DNA of 64,000 bases from Azospirillum lipoferum 4B. Its GTDB lineage: Bacteria; Pseudomonadota; Alphaproteobacteria; Azospirillales; Azospirillaceae. Positions 38,380 to 47,672 of the stretch are shown piece by piece (within the stretch, counting starts at the first letter, position 1; every line of letters begins with the position of its first letter). The stretch spans positions 508,501-572,500 of the forward strand of contig NC_016622.1 in NCBI RefSeq assembly GCF_000283655.1, written 5' to 3'. The notes below the pieces were generated by a model, which was given only the letters and a program-made list of their open reading frames with translations, ran no database searches and was not told where the DNA came from. The translations under genes were made by a program, and so were the position numbers.

Positions 38380-39138
38380 TCACCCCCGCGCCGCCGCGGC
38401 GCAACGATCCAGAAACGCCAGGGCAGGCGCCAGCGCGTCGGTGAGTTCGGCAATCCGCCGCGGCAGGTCGGCAGCGCTGCCGTCCTCCAAGGCCGCCTCC
38501 ACTGCGGACTCCAGGGCCGCCTCCAAGGCGCGGGCGGCGCGGCGCAGGGCGAGGCAGCCATACTGGCCCGACACGCCGGCGATCTTGTGCGCCATCGCCC
38601 CGGCAGTCGTCCGATCCCCATTCCGCAAGGCTTCGCCGAGCGTCCGATCGTGATGGCGCAGCACGGCCGCCGTCTTGGCGATCAACTCGGCGGCACGGGC
38701 GGCGGGCAGCATGTCCCGCATCGTCGCGATGGCGCTTTCGTCGAAGTCGGGCTCGTCCACCGGCGCTGCGGCTTGCGGCGAGCCTGCCAATGCGGCGGCC
38801 AGGCTGTCCAGCTGCAAGGGCTTCGCCAGGATGCCGTCGGCGCCGCAGCCGGCGCAGCGGTCGCGGCCATCGGCGGTGATGCTGGCCGTCAGCATCAGGA
38901 TCCGCGGGGAGCTGCCGGCCGGCCGGCCGCGGATGGCGCGGACGGCCTCGTCGCCGGGCAGGCCGGGCAGTCCCAAATCCATCAGGATCACGTCGAAGGC
39001 GATCTGTGCGGCGGCCGCGACGGCGGCCGGGCCATCCTCCACCGCCACCACCCGATGGCCGGCACGCTCCAGCAGGGTGCGGGCGGCAAGGCGGGTGACC
39101 GTCTCGTCTTCCGCCAGCAGGATGTGCAAGGGGGGCAT
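38380..39138 (-). CDS. Receiver-Hpt phosphorelay protein
   Basis: A 252-residue protein with a receiver (about 4-118, Asp54 in ILMDLGLPGLPG, Lys106 in ILAKPLQL) followed by an Hpt domain (about 135-245) with His184 in AMAHKIAGVSG. It can pass phosphate from a kinase to its own Hpt and on to another regulator, as in phosphorelays. It has no catalytic kinase domain. GGGAAGAG precedes the ATG. The nearby kinase at 39850 lacks a receiver and is on the same strand with mmcB between, so the two may work together; that is inference. Confidence 0.87.
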   Translation of the reverse strand: MPPLHILLAEDETVTRLAARTLLERAGHRVVAVEDGPAAVAAAAQIAFDVILMDLGLPGLPGDEAVRAIRGRPAGSSPRILMLTASITADGRDRCAGCGADGILAKPLQLDSLAAALAGSPQAAAPVDEPDFDESAIATMRDMLPAARAAELIAKTAAVLRHHDRTLGEALRNGDRTTAGAMAHKIAGVSGQYGCLALRRAARALEAALESAVEAALEDGSAADLPRRIAELTDALAPALAFLDRCAAAARG

Positions 39139-39234
39139 TCCGGTCCACTCTTCCCGGTTGATGAGAGTGCCGCAGTCTAGCCGCTTCTCCGGCGGCGCGC
39201 ACCCACACCATGAGACAGTGTCGGATAGGGGGCG

Positions 39235-39726
39235 TCACACGGTGGGGGAAGCCTGGGTGAACATCGGATCCTCGATCCGGTGCAGGCGCCCGGCGCCGGT
39301 CATCGCCGCGCGCAGCAGCAGGGTCTTGCGGCGGGCGGCGGCCAGCTTGCTGACCGGTGCCTCGCGCAGGATCTCGGCGCCATAGGCGTCGGCGACCATC
39401 AGCCCGCAATCCTCCGGGATCAGCTCGGTCGGGAATCCGTCATCGACGGCGAAATAGAAGGCATCGCACCATTCGCGATACTCCTGCCATTTCTGGTCGG
39501 ACCGGAAGTCGGGAACGCCGCTCTTCACCTCGACGATCAGGATGCAGCCGGACTCGTCGATGGCCAGTACGTCGGCCCGCCGTCCGCTCGCCAGCCGGAA
39601 TTCGGTCAGGGTGGCATAGCCGCGTATCGCCAGCGCCCGTCGCACGCCGCGGAAGATCGGCACAGCTCCGCCGGCTGACAGGGCTGAGTCGTCATCGGAA
39701 ACCGGAACGGCAAGGTCGTCGCTCAT
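39235..39726 (-). CDS. mmcB: MmcB-family DNA repair nuclease
   Basis: A 163-residue protein matching MmcB, an SOS-induced putative nuclease important for mitomycin C resistance in Caulobacter. Visible motifs: RRALAIRGYATLTEFRLASG, RADVLAIDESGCILIVEVKS (restriction-nuclease-like D-x-E-x-K core: VEVKS), PDFRSDQKWQEYREWCDAFY and GLMVADAYGAEILRE. The frame is open to 39780, but Met at 39726 fits family alignment. A perfect LexA box (GTTC-N7-GTTC) lies 27 bases upstream, which supports both the gene's identity and the start. Confidence 0.88.
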   Translation of the reverse strand: MSDDLAVPVSDDDSALSAGGAVPIFRGVRRALAIRGYATLTEFRLASGRRADVLAIDESGCILIVEVKSGVPDFRSDQKWQEYREWCDAFYFAVDDGFPTELIPEDCGLMVADAYGAEILREAPVSKLAAARRKTLLLRAAMTGAGRLHRIEDPMFTQASPTV

Positions 39727-39752
39727 TGGCGCTGCGCCACCACTGGAAAACA

Positions 39753-39767
39753 GAACGGTTCGGGAAC
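39753..39767 (-). promoter_or_regulatory. LexA (SOS) box of mmcB
   Basis: On the minus strand GTTCCCGAACCGTTC, exactly the alphaproteobacterial LexA pattern GTTC-N7-GTTC, 27 bases upstream of the mmcB start. It indicates damage-inducible expression. Confidence 0.8.
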
Positions 39768-39849
39768 GATGGGGACACAATGCCGCGTCGGCCCGGCGGC
39801 GCCAAGGGGCAAAAAGAGTATGGCGGGCTGCGCCCGGTCCAAACCCGTC

Positions 39850-41478
39850 TCAGCCCGGAATGACGATCTGGGGCAGGGGAACCGGCCGGCAACGGTCGCG
39901 CGGCAGGCTGCGGTCAGCGGGAAACACCAGAACGACGGCGGTGCCGACTCCCGGCTCGCTGGTCAGCTCCAACCGGCCGCCATGCATTTCAGCCAGCCGC
40001 TTGACGATCGGCAGACCCAGCCCGGTCCCGCGGGAATTGCGGGCGATGGTGGAATCCTGCAGTTCGAAGGGGTGGAGGATCCGGGGAAGATCGGCGGTCG
40101 GGATGCCGACGCCGGTGTCGGCCACCATCAGGCCGATCCCGCCGTCCGGCATCAGCTGTGCCGTCAGCACCACCTCGCCGCCCGGCCGGGTGTGGGTAAC
40201 GGCGTTGGACAGCAGATTGGTCAGCATCTGGGTCAGTGCCTGGGCGTCTCCCTGCAAAAGCGGAAGGTCGGCCGGCACCTCGCGGCGCAGGCGGATCTCG
40301 CCGTCGGCCGCGACCTCCTGCAGCGCGTTGGCGACCTTGAGCGACAGGGCGTCCAGATCCACCCCCTCCTCGGCCATCGGCATGACGCCGTCCAGGCGCG
40401 ACAACTCCAGGATATCGTCGATCAGGGCCAGCAGATGGCTCCCGGCATCGCGGATGTCGCCGACATAGCTGCGGTAGCGCGGGTTGCCCAGCGGCCCGAA
40501 CGGCTCCGACAGCAGCATCTCGGAAAAGCCCAGGACGGCGTTCAGGGGCGTTCGCAGCTCGTGGCTCATCTGCGCCAGGAAAGCGCTCTTGGCGCGGCTG
40601 GCACTTTCCGCCTCGCTGCGGGCGGCGCGCGCCTCCGCCTCGCGGACGCGCATCCGTTCCTCGTTCAGCTTCAGCGTGGTGACATCGGTGTAGTGGACCA
40701 GCACGCCGCCGGGCACCGCATGTTCGCGGCTGAGCAGCCAGCGGCCGTCTGCGAGAGGCACGGCAACCGGAGGATCCTGCCGGCGATGCCGTTCCAGCCG
40801 CTCCTTCAGCCAGGCCTCGCGGTCCTCCTCCGTGGTCAGGCGGGGGTCGGACAGGGCGAAGCAGCGGGCCAGTTCCTCGAAGGGCACGCCGGGCACCAGC
40901 CGGTCGGCAAGGGCGGGCATGATCTTCTTCAGCCGGCTGTTGGCGTGGACGAGGCGGTCGTCATGGTCGAACAGGGCAAAGCTCTCGCCGCTGTGCTCCA
41001 GTGCCGCGGTCAGGCTTTCGGCCAGCGCTTCGGCCACGGAGGGCGCTTCCGGGCCAAGGTCGGTCAGGATCGCGCTGAGTCCGCCGGGCGCCGGGGCCGC
41101 CACCACCCGCCAGCGCACGGGAATGCCGCCGCGCCGCGCCGCAACCGTCCGTTCCACCGGTTCATGCAGGGCATCGGCCAGCACCGCGAACAACCCGGGG
41201 CAGTCGGCATCGGTCGCATCGCCGCGCAGCCTGCGGCCGGCCAGCGGTGAGGCGCCCAGCAGCCGTTCCGCCGCCGCGTTGGCCGACCGCCATTCCAAAT
41301 CCGTCAGCACGCCGGTGCAGTCGCGGTGGGCCTTGAGAAGGGCGATCGCGACCGGCAGCCGCATCATTGCCGACAGGCAAAGATCATCGGGCAGGACTTC
41401 CCCTGCAGCCGCCCGGCCGCTTTCCCCATCGTCGCAAGTCTCCGTGTCGCATTCCATCCAACCATCATTGCGTCCCAT
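39850..41478 (-). CDS. PAS histidine kinase without receiver (PdhS/DivJ-like)
   Basis: A soluble 542-residue sensor kinase: two PAS-like regions (about 35-130 and 160-275, FALFDHDDRLVHANSRLKKI), a short coiled coil (EERMRVREAEARAARSE), HisKA with His306 in QMSHELRTPLNAVLGFSEML, and HATPase_c with NLLSNAVTHT, ADTGVGI and GTGLGLPIV. The H-box and the SEMLLSEPFGPLGNPRYRSY stretch resemble the PdhS/DivJ/CckA-like kinases of alphaproteobacteria. Start could be 41478 or Met at 41457; neither has an ideal ribosome binding site. The regulator partner is unknown; the REC-Hpt gene 1 kb downstream is a candidate. Confidence 0.88.
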   Translation of the reverse strand: MGRNDGWMECDTETCDDGESGRAAAGEVLPDDLCLSAMMRLPVAIALLKAHRDCTGVLTDLEWRSANAAAERLLGASPLAGRRLRGDATDADCPGLFAVLADALHEPVERTVAARRGGIPVRWRVVAAPAPGGLSAILTDLGPEAPSVAEALAESLTAALEHSGESFALFDHDDRLVHANSRLKKIMPALADRLVPGVPFEELARCFALSDPRLTTEEDREAWLKERLERHRRQDPPVAVPLADGRWLLSREHAVPGGVLVHYTDVTTLKLNEERMRVREAEARAARSEAESASRAKSAFLAQMSHELRTPLNAVLGFSEMLLSEPFGPLGNPRYRSYVGDIRDAGSHLLALIDDILELSRLDGVMPMAEEGVDLDALSLKVANALQEVAADGEIRLRREVPADLPLLQGDAQALTQMLTNLLSNAVTHTRPGGEVVLTAQLMPDGGIGLMVADTGVGIPTADLPRILHPFELQDSTIARNSRGTGLGLPIVKRLAEMHGGRLELTSEPGVGTAVVLVFPADRSLPRDRCRPVPLPQIVIPG

Positions 41479-41732
41479 TCCTAAAAAACGCTGAAGGCCA
41501 AGCCTGAAGTGGCGACGATTATTTGTCGAATTGTGACAGAAAGCCTTCTTTGCAGATGGTTTCTATCCGATTTACCGAAAAAGCAACAAAAGTTCTGATT
41601 GTGTGGAGCGTCATGAACTTCGCGCCATCTCTGCCCAACGGCGGGCTTTGCAGCGGGCGATGGCTTCCATACTCTGGTAACTCCACAGCGTGATCGGTAC
41701 TGGGGCGTTATGGTTTGGATGCAGGTGACGCC

Positions 41733-43163
41733 ATGAACGTCAGCCAAGACGATGCCGACGGCTCGGCGCCGCCGATTCTGGTGTTCGGCGCCGACGGACG
41801 GCTGGCCGACTGGTCTCCGGCGGCCGCAGCCTTGCCGGGTCTGGCCGGCCGCCTTGCGGGAGGCATGCCGGCCGCCGATCTGGCGGAGCAGTCCGGGCCG
41901 GGGTGGACGGTTGTCCCGCTGGCCGGTGGCGGGGCGGTATGGCGGCTCGCCTCCCTCGCATCCTCCCTCCCGATTTCCACGTCCGCCTCCGCGGATGCAC
42001 CCGCCCCTGCGCCGGCCGTACAGCCGATGCAGGACCCGGCGGGCCGTCTGTTCGCGGCGGCAAGCCATGACCTGCGCCAGCCCCTGGCGGCACTGTCCCT
42101 GCTGATCGGCACGCTGGACGGCCGGTTGACGGAGGGGCGCACGGCGGCAGCGGAGCGGTCGGGGCGCGACCTGCTGCACTCGATGGCCCAGGCGGTGGAG
42201 TCCATGCGCAGCATGGTCGATGGCCATTTCGATCTGGTCCGCCTGGAAAGCGGCCTGATCGAGCCGGATATCCGCACCCATGCCGTCAACGGGGTGCTGA
42301 TGCGGCTGGCGCTGGACGTGGCGCCGCGCTTCGCCGACCGTGGCGTGCACTTCAGCGTGATGCCCTGTTCGTCGATGGTGCGGACCGACTCCGCCCTGCT
42401 GGAGCGCCTGCTGCACGGGCTGGTCGCCAACGCCTTGCGCGTCACGGTGCGTGGCCGGGTTCTGGTCGGCTGCCGCGCCCGCGGCGGTCGCCTGCGGATC
42501 GAGGTGTGGGACAGCGGCCGCGGCCTGTCCGCGCAACGGCTGGTGGCGTTGAGGGCGGAACTGGGGTACCCGGCCGGGGAGGGGGCCGGTGCGCTGGGGC
42601 TGGACCTGACGCTGGTCCGCGGTCTGGCACGCAAGCTCGGCCTGGGGCTGGAGGTGTGTGCGGCGGAGGGGCGGGGCACCGTCTTCGCTGTGATCGTTCC
42701 GCGCTCCGTCGAGGCGGCAGAGGGCACCGGCAGAGAGGAGCCGCCCGCCTCAGCCGTGCCGGAGAGCGGCGGGGCCGACATCAGCCGGACCCGCATCCTG
42801 GTGATCGAGGACGATCCGATGGTGCTGGCGGCACTGGAGGCGCTGCTGGGCCAATGGGGGTGCAGCGTGGTGGGTGCGGACTCCTATGACGCCGCCGTCG
42901 AACGGATCGGCCCGAGGCCCGACCGATTCGACCTCATCATCTCCGACCTGCGGCTTAAGGGCGCGGCGAATGGCATCGTCGCCATCCGGCAGATCGCCAA
43001 GCTGTTCGACCGTCCGGTGCCCGGAATGATCCTGACCGGCGATACCGATCCGAAGCGGCTGCGCGAGGCCCGTCTGTCCGGCTATCCGTTGCTCCACAAG
43101 CCGGTGGCGCCGCTGGCCTTGCGCGCGGCCGTCATCCGTCTGCTTGGGCACGACCCGCTTTGA
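41733..43163 (+). CDS. Short hybrid histidine kinase with receiver (HDLRQP type)
   Basis: A soluble protein of 476 residues: a minimal N-terminal region (about 1-100) with only the core of a PAS fold, HisKA with His112 in AAASHDLRQPLAALSLL, an HATPase_c with a clear G1 box (DSGRGLS) but a degenerate G2 box (GALGLDLTLV), and a receiver (about 355-472, Asp in LIISDLRLKG) ending HKPVAPLALRAAV. Same family as the kinases at 5691 and 43443. The weak sensor region suggests input from a partner protein. ATG 41733 is preceded by GGATGCAGGTG; TTG 41715 is the alternative. It is divergent from the PdhS-like kinase. Confidence 0.85.
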   Translation: MNVSQDDADGSAPPILVFGADGRLADWSPAAAALPGLAGRLAGGMPAADLAEQSGPGWTVVPLAGGGAVWRLASLASSLPISTSASADAPAPAPAVQPMQDPAGRLFAAASHDLRQPLAALSLLIGTLDGRLTEGRTAAAERSGRDLLHSMAQAVESMRSMVDGHFDLVRLESGLIEPDIRTHAVNGVLMRLALDVAPRFADRGVHFSVMPCSSMVRTDSALLERLLHGLVANALRVTVRGRVLVGCRARGGRLRIEVWDSGRGLSAQRLVALRAELGYPAGEGAGALGLDLTLVRGLARKLGLGLEVCAAEGRGTVFAVIVPRSVEAAEGTGREEPPASAVPESGGADISRTRILVIEDDPMVLAALEALLGQWGCSVVGADSYDAAVERIGPRPDRFDLIISDLRLKGAANGIVAIRQIAKLFDRPVPGMILTGDTDPKRLREARLSGYPLLHKPVAPLALRAAVIRLLGHDPL

Positions 43164-43231
43164 TAATATTGACGCTAAACCAACGGCTGAGCCGGTAAGG
43201 TCGGGAAGGGATGGCGGGGGAGGGCTTCAGT

Positions 43232-43249
43232 CATTGCTGCATCGCAATG
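43232..43249. promoter_or_regulatory. CATTGC-N6-GCAATG palindrome upstream of the CHASE kinase
   Basis: CATTGCTGCATCGCAATG, a palindrome with 6-base arms, lies in the 279-base AT-richer gap before the kinase at 43443. A second TGCTGCATTG element in reverse orientation occurs at about 43273. Both share TTGCTGCAT with the phasin operators, so a PhaR-like or other TGC-binding regulator is possible. Confidence 0.4.
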
Positions 43250-43442
43250 AAATTCTTGAAACATAGACGGTATCAATGCAGCAAAATGCGACAGAGATAT
43301 CTTAATAATCGCTTATCTTGACGAGTTTCGATCCTCCGATAGTTAGATCCTCCTCCCTCTTTCGTTTGATATGAATCTTTAACATACCCATTTATGACTT
43401 TCCCTCGCTATGATTGAGTTGTGCGGGACGGAGGGCTATCGG

Positions 43443-45674
43443 ATGAATCGGCGATTTCGGGGGGAGGTGCGGGCAGGCAAGGTGATTCCGACCATTGTCT
43501 TCGCCGGCCTTTTCCTATCCCTCAGCGCTTTCCTTCTGATCCGTGCCGCGACCGGCGATGCCGAGCATGCCCTGGCCGACCGTCAGGCCATCCAGCTCCA
43601 CGATGAACTCAAGGCCCGCTTCGATCACCAGAGCGTCCTTCTGCGCGCGCTGAGCGGCCCCTTGGCCGGGCCGGATCCGGTGACGGAGGCGAGCTTTTCT
43701 TCGGCGGTCAAACCCCTGCTTCCGCTTTATCCCAATCTCCGCGCTGTCGTCTGGTCACGGCGGATGGCTGAACGCGACCTTCCGCTGCTGGAGCGGGCGA
43801 TGCGGTCGGCCGGCCATACCTCCTTCGCCGTCCGCAATGCCGCCGAGGATGCGGACGTGGAACCCGGCGCCGACCGCTTCGTGAATGTGCTTGCCGAACC
43901 CGAATCGGCGGCGGGCCTGGTCGGTCTGGATATGGCCAGCCTGCCCGGTCAGCGCGACGTGCTGGTCCGGGCCTGTGCTGCCAATCGCGTGGTCGCGGCC
44001 GAAAGCGAGCCGCTGCAGGCGGAGTTCGGACAGGATTCCGCACTGATCTACCTGCCGGTCTATGCGCGCGACATCGATGCCGGAGAGGGGCGGTCCGCCG
44101 TCCGCACGGTCTGCGAGGTGCTGACCGGTTTCCTGTGGACCAGCTTCGACGTCGGCCAACTGCTGCGCGATGCGGTTCTGCGGGTGGGGCTGACCGTTGG
44201 CGACGCCTATCTGCTGGATCCAAAGGCCGAGGCACCGCGCCTGCTTGCCGCTGAAGGGGCGCTGAGGCGTCCCGGCGAGCTTTCGCATTCTCCGATCCGG
44301 CCGCTGACGGTGGATCGGCTGACCGGGGAGGCGGCAAAGCGGGCCATCGTCCGCGACATCGCCTATGGCGGGCAGGTGTGGCGGCTGTACGTGGTGCCGG
44401 GGCCGGTGCGGCTGTTCAGCACCGATGACCGGCTGGCCTGGACCATGCTGATCGGCGGGCTCCTGCTGACTGCCGGTGCCGCCGCCTATGTGCTGCGCGA
44501 GGCGCGGACGAAGCGCCTGCTGCGCACCGAGGCGCGTGCCCGCGCCGCCATGGCCCGCGCGCTGCGCGAAAGCGAGGAGCGCTTCCGGCTGGCCCTGCGC
44601 CATTCCAAGGTGACGCTGTTCACCCAGGACCGGGACCTGCGGCATCTGTGGGTCTACTGCCCGCAGCCCGATTTCCGTCCGGAACGCATGATCGGCCGCA
44701 CCGATGCCGAACTGTTCCCGCAGGATGCCGACCGGCTGATTCCGGTGAAGCGGTCGGTGATCGAACGCGGGATCGGTGCGCGTTGCGAGGTGGAGATGAC
44801 CTATAACGGCCGCCGCCGCGCGCTGGACCTGTCGGTGGAACCCATGCGCGACGACACCGGGGCGGTCTGCGGCATCATCTGCGCCGCGGTCGACATGACG
44901 GAATCGGTGGAAATCCGCGAGGCTCTGGCACGCGCCCATGCCGCGGCCGAGCGTGCCAACCAGGCCAAGAGCCGCTTCCTGGCCGCCGCCAGCCACGACC
45001 TGCGCCAGCCCTTCCAGGCGATGAGCCTGTTCCACCATATCCTGTTGAGCAAGCTGTACGATCCCCAGCAGGTGGAGGTGGCGAACAAGCTGGGTGAGGC
45101 GCTGAGCGCCGGCAACGCGCTGCTGTCCACCCTGCTCGACACCTCCGCGCTGGAGGTCGGCAACGTGAAGCCGCGGGTGGTCGAATTCGACGTGCAGGAC
45201 ATCCTCGGCCGGCTTTCCATCGAGATCGGCGATCAGGCGGCCGACCGTGGGCTGGAACTGAGGATGGTGCCCTGTTCCGCCAGGGTCCGCAGCGACCCGA
45301 TCCTTTTGGAGCGGATGGTGCGCAACCTTCTGGTCAATGCCCTGCGCTACACCACCGAAGGGCGGATCCTGCTGGGCTGCCGGCGCCGTTGCGACAGCGA
45401 GGGCGGCGACCGCCTGTCGATCGAGGTATGGGACACCGGCCCCGGCATCGCCGAAGCCGAGATGACGGCGATCTTCGAGGATTTCTACCGCTGCGGCACC
45501 GACCAGCGCGACAGCGGGCGCGGCCTGGGGCTCGGGCTGTCGATCGTCCGCCGCATGGCCCAGATGCTGGACCATCCCGTCACCGTCCGGTCGCGGGTGG
45601 GGTACGGCACCGTCTTCGCCGTCAGCGTCCCGCGTCTCGTCCAGCATTGCCCCTGCGTGGCCGCCGCGGACTGA
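43443..45674 (+). CDS. CHASE-domain membrane histidine kinase (HDLRQP type)
   Basis: A 743-residue inner-membrane sensor: membrane helix 1 (about 10-32), a periplasmic CHASE-type domain (about 55-260, VVWSRRMAERDLPLLERAMR, SALIYLPVYARDI), helix 2 near 335-352, one PAS domain (about 375-485, HSKVTLFTQDRDLRHLWVYC), HisKA with His518 in AAASHDLRQPFQAMSLFHHI, and HATPase_c with NALRYTTEG, DTGPGI and GLGLGLSIV. There is no attached receiver. GGAGGG upstream fixes ATG 43443 rather than 43410. It follows the short hybrid kinase at 41733 on the same strand, whose receiver could be its partner. Confidence 0.9.
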   Translation: MNRRFRGEVRAGKVIPTIVFAGLFLSLSAFLLIRAATGDAEHALADRQAIQLHDELKARFDHQSVLLRALSGPLAGPDPVTEASFSSAVKPLLPLYPNLRAVVWSRRMAERDLPLLERAMRSAGHTSFAVRNAAEDADVEPGADRFVNVLAEPESAAGLVGLDMASLPGQRDVLVRACAANRVVAAESEPLQAEFGQDSALIYLPVYARDIDAGEGRSAVRTVCEVLTGFLWTSFDVGQLLRDAVLRVGLTVGDAYLLDPKAEAPRLLAAEGALRRPGELSHSPIRPLTVDRLTGEAAKRAIVRDIAYGGQVWRLYVVPGPVRLFSTDDRLAWTMLIGGLLLTAGAAAYVLREARTKRLLRTEARARAAMARALRESEERFRLALRHSKVTLFTQDRDLRHLWVYCPQPDFRPERMIGRTDAELFPQDADRLIPVKRSVIERGIGARCEVEMTYNGRRRALDLSVEPMRDDTGAVCGIICAAVDMTESVEIREALARAHAAAERANQAKSRFLAAASHDLRQPFQAMSLFHHILLSKLYDPQQVEVANKLGEALSAGNALLSTLLDTSALEVGNVKPRVVEFDVQDILGRLSIEIGDQAADRGLELRMVPCSARVRSDPILLERMVRNLLVNALRYTTEGRILLGCRRRCDSEGGDRLSIEVWDTGPGIAEAEMTAIFEDFYRCGTDQRDSGRGLGLGLSIVRRMAQMLDHPVTVRSRVGYGTVFAVSVPRLVQHCPCVAAAD

Positions 45675-45866
45675 GCGGGCGGCCGCGCGCCCGCATTGCG
45701 GCGGCCAGCGGCCATATCGGTCATGACGCAGCGCGCAATGGCGGCAGTCCTGCCCATCGATCCGCTTTTCCTGTCCGCAGACGCGCAAGTTTCGGTTATG
45801 CTGCGGTTGCTCACTGCGCCGAAACGAACCCAGTAACCCAACTGCAACAATAGCTTGGCAACTTTA

Positions 45867-45880
45867 TTGATGTAGGTCAT
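45867..45880. promoter_or_regulatory. FNR/FixK-like half-matching box in the gap before maoC-pta
   Basis: The 514-base gap 45675-46188 has no credible gene but several GC hairpins. TTGATGTAGGTCAT fits TTGA-N6-TCAA in 7 of 8 defined bases, consistent with low-oxygen control of acetate metabolism. It lies about 310 bases before the start codon, so a long leader would be needed. Confidence 0.3.
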
Positions 45881-46188
45881 TGGGCCTGCTGCCCATGGGG
45901 GCTATTTCTTTCGCACAAGCACACTCCTTGGGAAATCACCTGGAGAGTGAAGGTTCCGCTTCGGCGGGACCCAACAAGACGGGTTCCGGCCCGACGCCGT
46001 CGGTTCGCCTCAGCGGGCGCCGCGGCGCGGGAACCGGGATCGGGAGGATACGGCCTGCCGCGGCGACGGGTGCCCCATTCCAGGGGCATCCGTCCCGGTC
46101 TCCGGCATACGGGTTTGCCTGCGGACGGGCTTTCGTCCGTCGGGCGGTCCGTTGGTCGGGCGCCGCGATCCTTTTGAGGAGCTTTGAG

Positions 46189-47658
46189 ATGGACACCGTC
46201 ACCGCCGCCCTCCCCGTCGTTCCGGCGGGCCGCAGCGGCATCGTTCCGACCGGCAAGAACGGCAGCACCATGATCGAAAACGTCACGTTCGAGGAAATCC
46301 GCATCGGCCAGCAGGCCAGCCTGTCCCGCCGGCTGACCATGTCCGACATCGAGCTGTTCGCCACGGTGTCCGGTGACCTGAACCCGTCCCATGTGGACGA
46401 GAACTATACCGCCGACCACAAGGTGGTCGGGCACGGCATGTGGTCCGGTTCGCTGATCTCCGCGGTTCTCGGCACGCTGCTGCCCGGCCCCGGCACCGTC
46501 TATGTCGGCCAGGATCTGCGCTTCGAGCGTCCGGTCCTGCTGGGCGACATCGTCACTGTGACGGTCACCGCCCGGTCCAAGGACGCGGAGCGCAAGACGG
46601 TCGTCTTCGACTGCCTCGCCGCCAACCAGGACGGCAAGACGGTCGCGACCGGCGTCGCCGAGGTGATCGCCCCGACGGAGAAGTTCCGCCGCGCCGCGGC
46701 GGAACTGCCGCAGGTGCAGGTGATCCGCCATGACGGCCACGAGCTGATGCTGAAGAAGTGCGAGTCGCTGCCGCCGGTGCCGACCGCCGTCGTCCATCCC
46801 TGCGACGAAAGCTCGCTGCGCGGCGCCGTCGAGGCGGCCGAGGCCAACCTGATCGACCCGGTTCTGGTCGGTCCGGAAGCCAAGATCCGCTCGGTCGCCG
46901 ACACGTACGGCCTGGACATCTCCCGCTACCGCATCGTCGACGTCGCCCACAGCCATGCCTCCGCCGAGACCGGCGTCCGCCTTGCCCGCACCGGCGAGTG
47001 CGAGGCGGTGATGAAGGGCAGCCTGCACACCGACGAGTTGATGGGCGAGGTGGTTCGGAAGGAGACCGGCCTGCGCACCGGCCGGCGCCTGAGCCACGTC
47101 TTCGTGATGAATGTCCCCACATATCCGCGTCCGCTGCTGATCACCGATGCGGCGATCAACATCTACCCGACGCTGGAGGACAAGGTCAGCATCGTCCAGA
47201 ACGCCATCGACCTCGCGAAGGTTCTGGGCACCGAGGTTCCGCGCGTCGCCATCCTGTCGGCAGTCGAGACCATCAACACCAAGATCGCCTCGACGCTGGA
47301 AGCCGCGGCGCTGTGCAAGATGGCCGACCGCGGCCAGATCACCGGCGGCATCCTGGACGGCCCGCTGGCCTTCGACAACGCGATCAGCCGCGAGGCCGCC
47401 ATCACCAAGGGCATCAAGTCCGAGGTGGCCGGTCAGGCCGACATCCTGCTGGTTCCCGACCTGGAAGCCGGCAACATGCTGGCCAAGCAGCTGTCCTTCC
47501 TGGCCCATGCGGATGCCGCCGGCATCGTGCTGGGCGCCCGCGTGCCGATCATCCTGACCAGCCGCGCCGACAATGTCCGCACCCGTCTGGCGTCCTGTGC
47601 CGTGGCCGTCCTGTCGGCCGCCGCCCGCCGCCGCGGTGCCGCCGCCGCGGCCGAGTGA
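46189..47658 (+). CDS. MaoC-like hydratase fused to phosphate acetyl/butyryltransferase
   Basis: A 489-residue fusion. The first about 155 residues are a MaoC-type (R)-specific enoyl-CoA hydratase hot-dog domain (FATVSGDLNPSHVDENYTAD, GHGMWSGSLISAVLGTLLPG), the rest a phosphate acetyl/butyryltransferase (KKCESLPPVPTAVVHP, EAVMKGSLHTDELMGEVVRK, GPLAFDNAIS, LVPDLEAGNMLAKQL). It converts acyl-CoA and phosphate to acyl-phosphate, and the fused hydratase may link this to polyhydroxyalkanoate or fatty-acid metabolism. GAGGAG precedes ATG 46189; the long upstream extension is unsupported. ackA follows after 14 bases, completing an acetate/acyl-phosphate pathway. Confidence 0.9.
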   Translation: MDTVTAALPVVPAGRSGIVPTGKNGSTMIENVTFEEIRIGQQASLSRRLTMSDIELFATVSGDLNPSHVDENYTADHKVVGHGMWSGSLISAVLGTLLPGPGTVYVGQDLRFERPVLLGDIVTVTVTARSKDAERKTVVFDCLAANQDGKTVATGVAEVIAPTEKFRRAAAELPQVQVIRHDGHELMLKKCESLPPVPTAVVHPCDESSLRGAVEAAEANLIDPVLVGPEAKIRSVADTYGLDISRYRIVDVAHSHASAETGVRLARTGECEAVMKGSLHTDELMGEVVRKETGLRTGRRLSHVFVMNVPTYPRPLLITDAAINIYPTLEDKVSIVQNAIDLAKVLGTEVPRVAILSAVETINTKIASTLEAAALCKMADRGQITGGILDGPLAFDNAISREAAITKGIKSEVAGQADILLVPDLEAGNMLAKQLSFLAHADAAGIVLGARVPIILTSRADNVRTRLASCAVAVLSAAARRRGAAAAAE

Positions 47659-47672
47659 GGAGGGCAGGGGCC

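Noticed and set aside
43755-45788. A 677-codon open frame opposite the CHASE kinase
   Set aside because: Antisense shadow without motifs, ribosome binding site or domain.
45880-46188. 103-codon upstream extension of the maoC-pta frame
   Set aside because: Low-complexity translation, and a strong GAGGAG ribosome binding site precedes ATG 46189.
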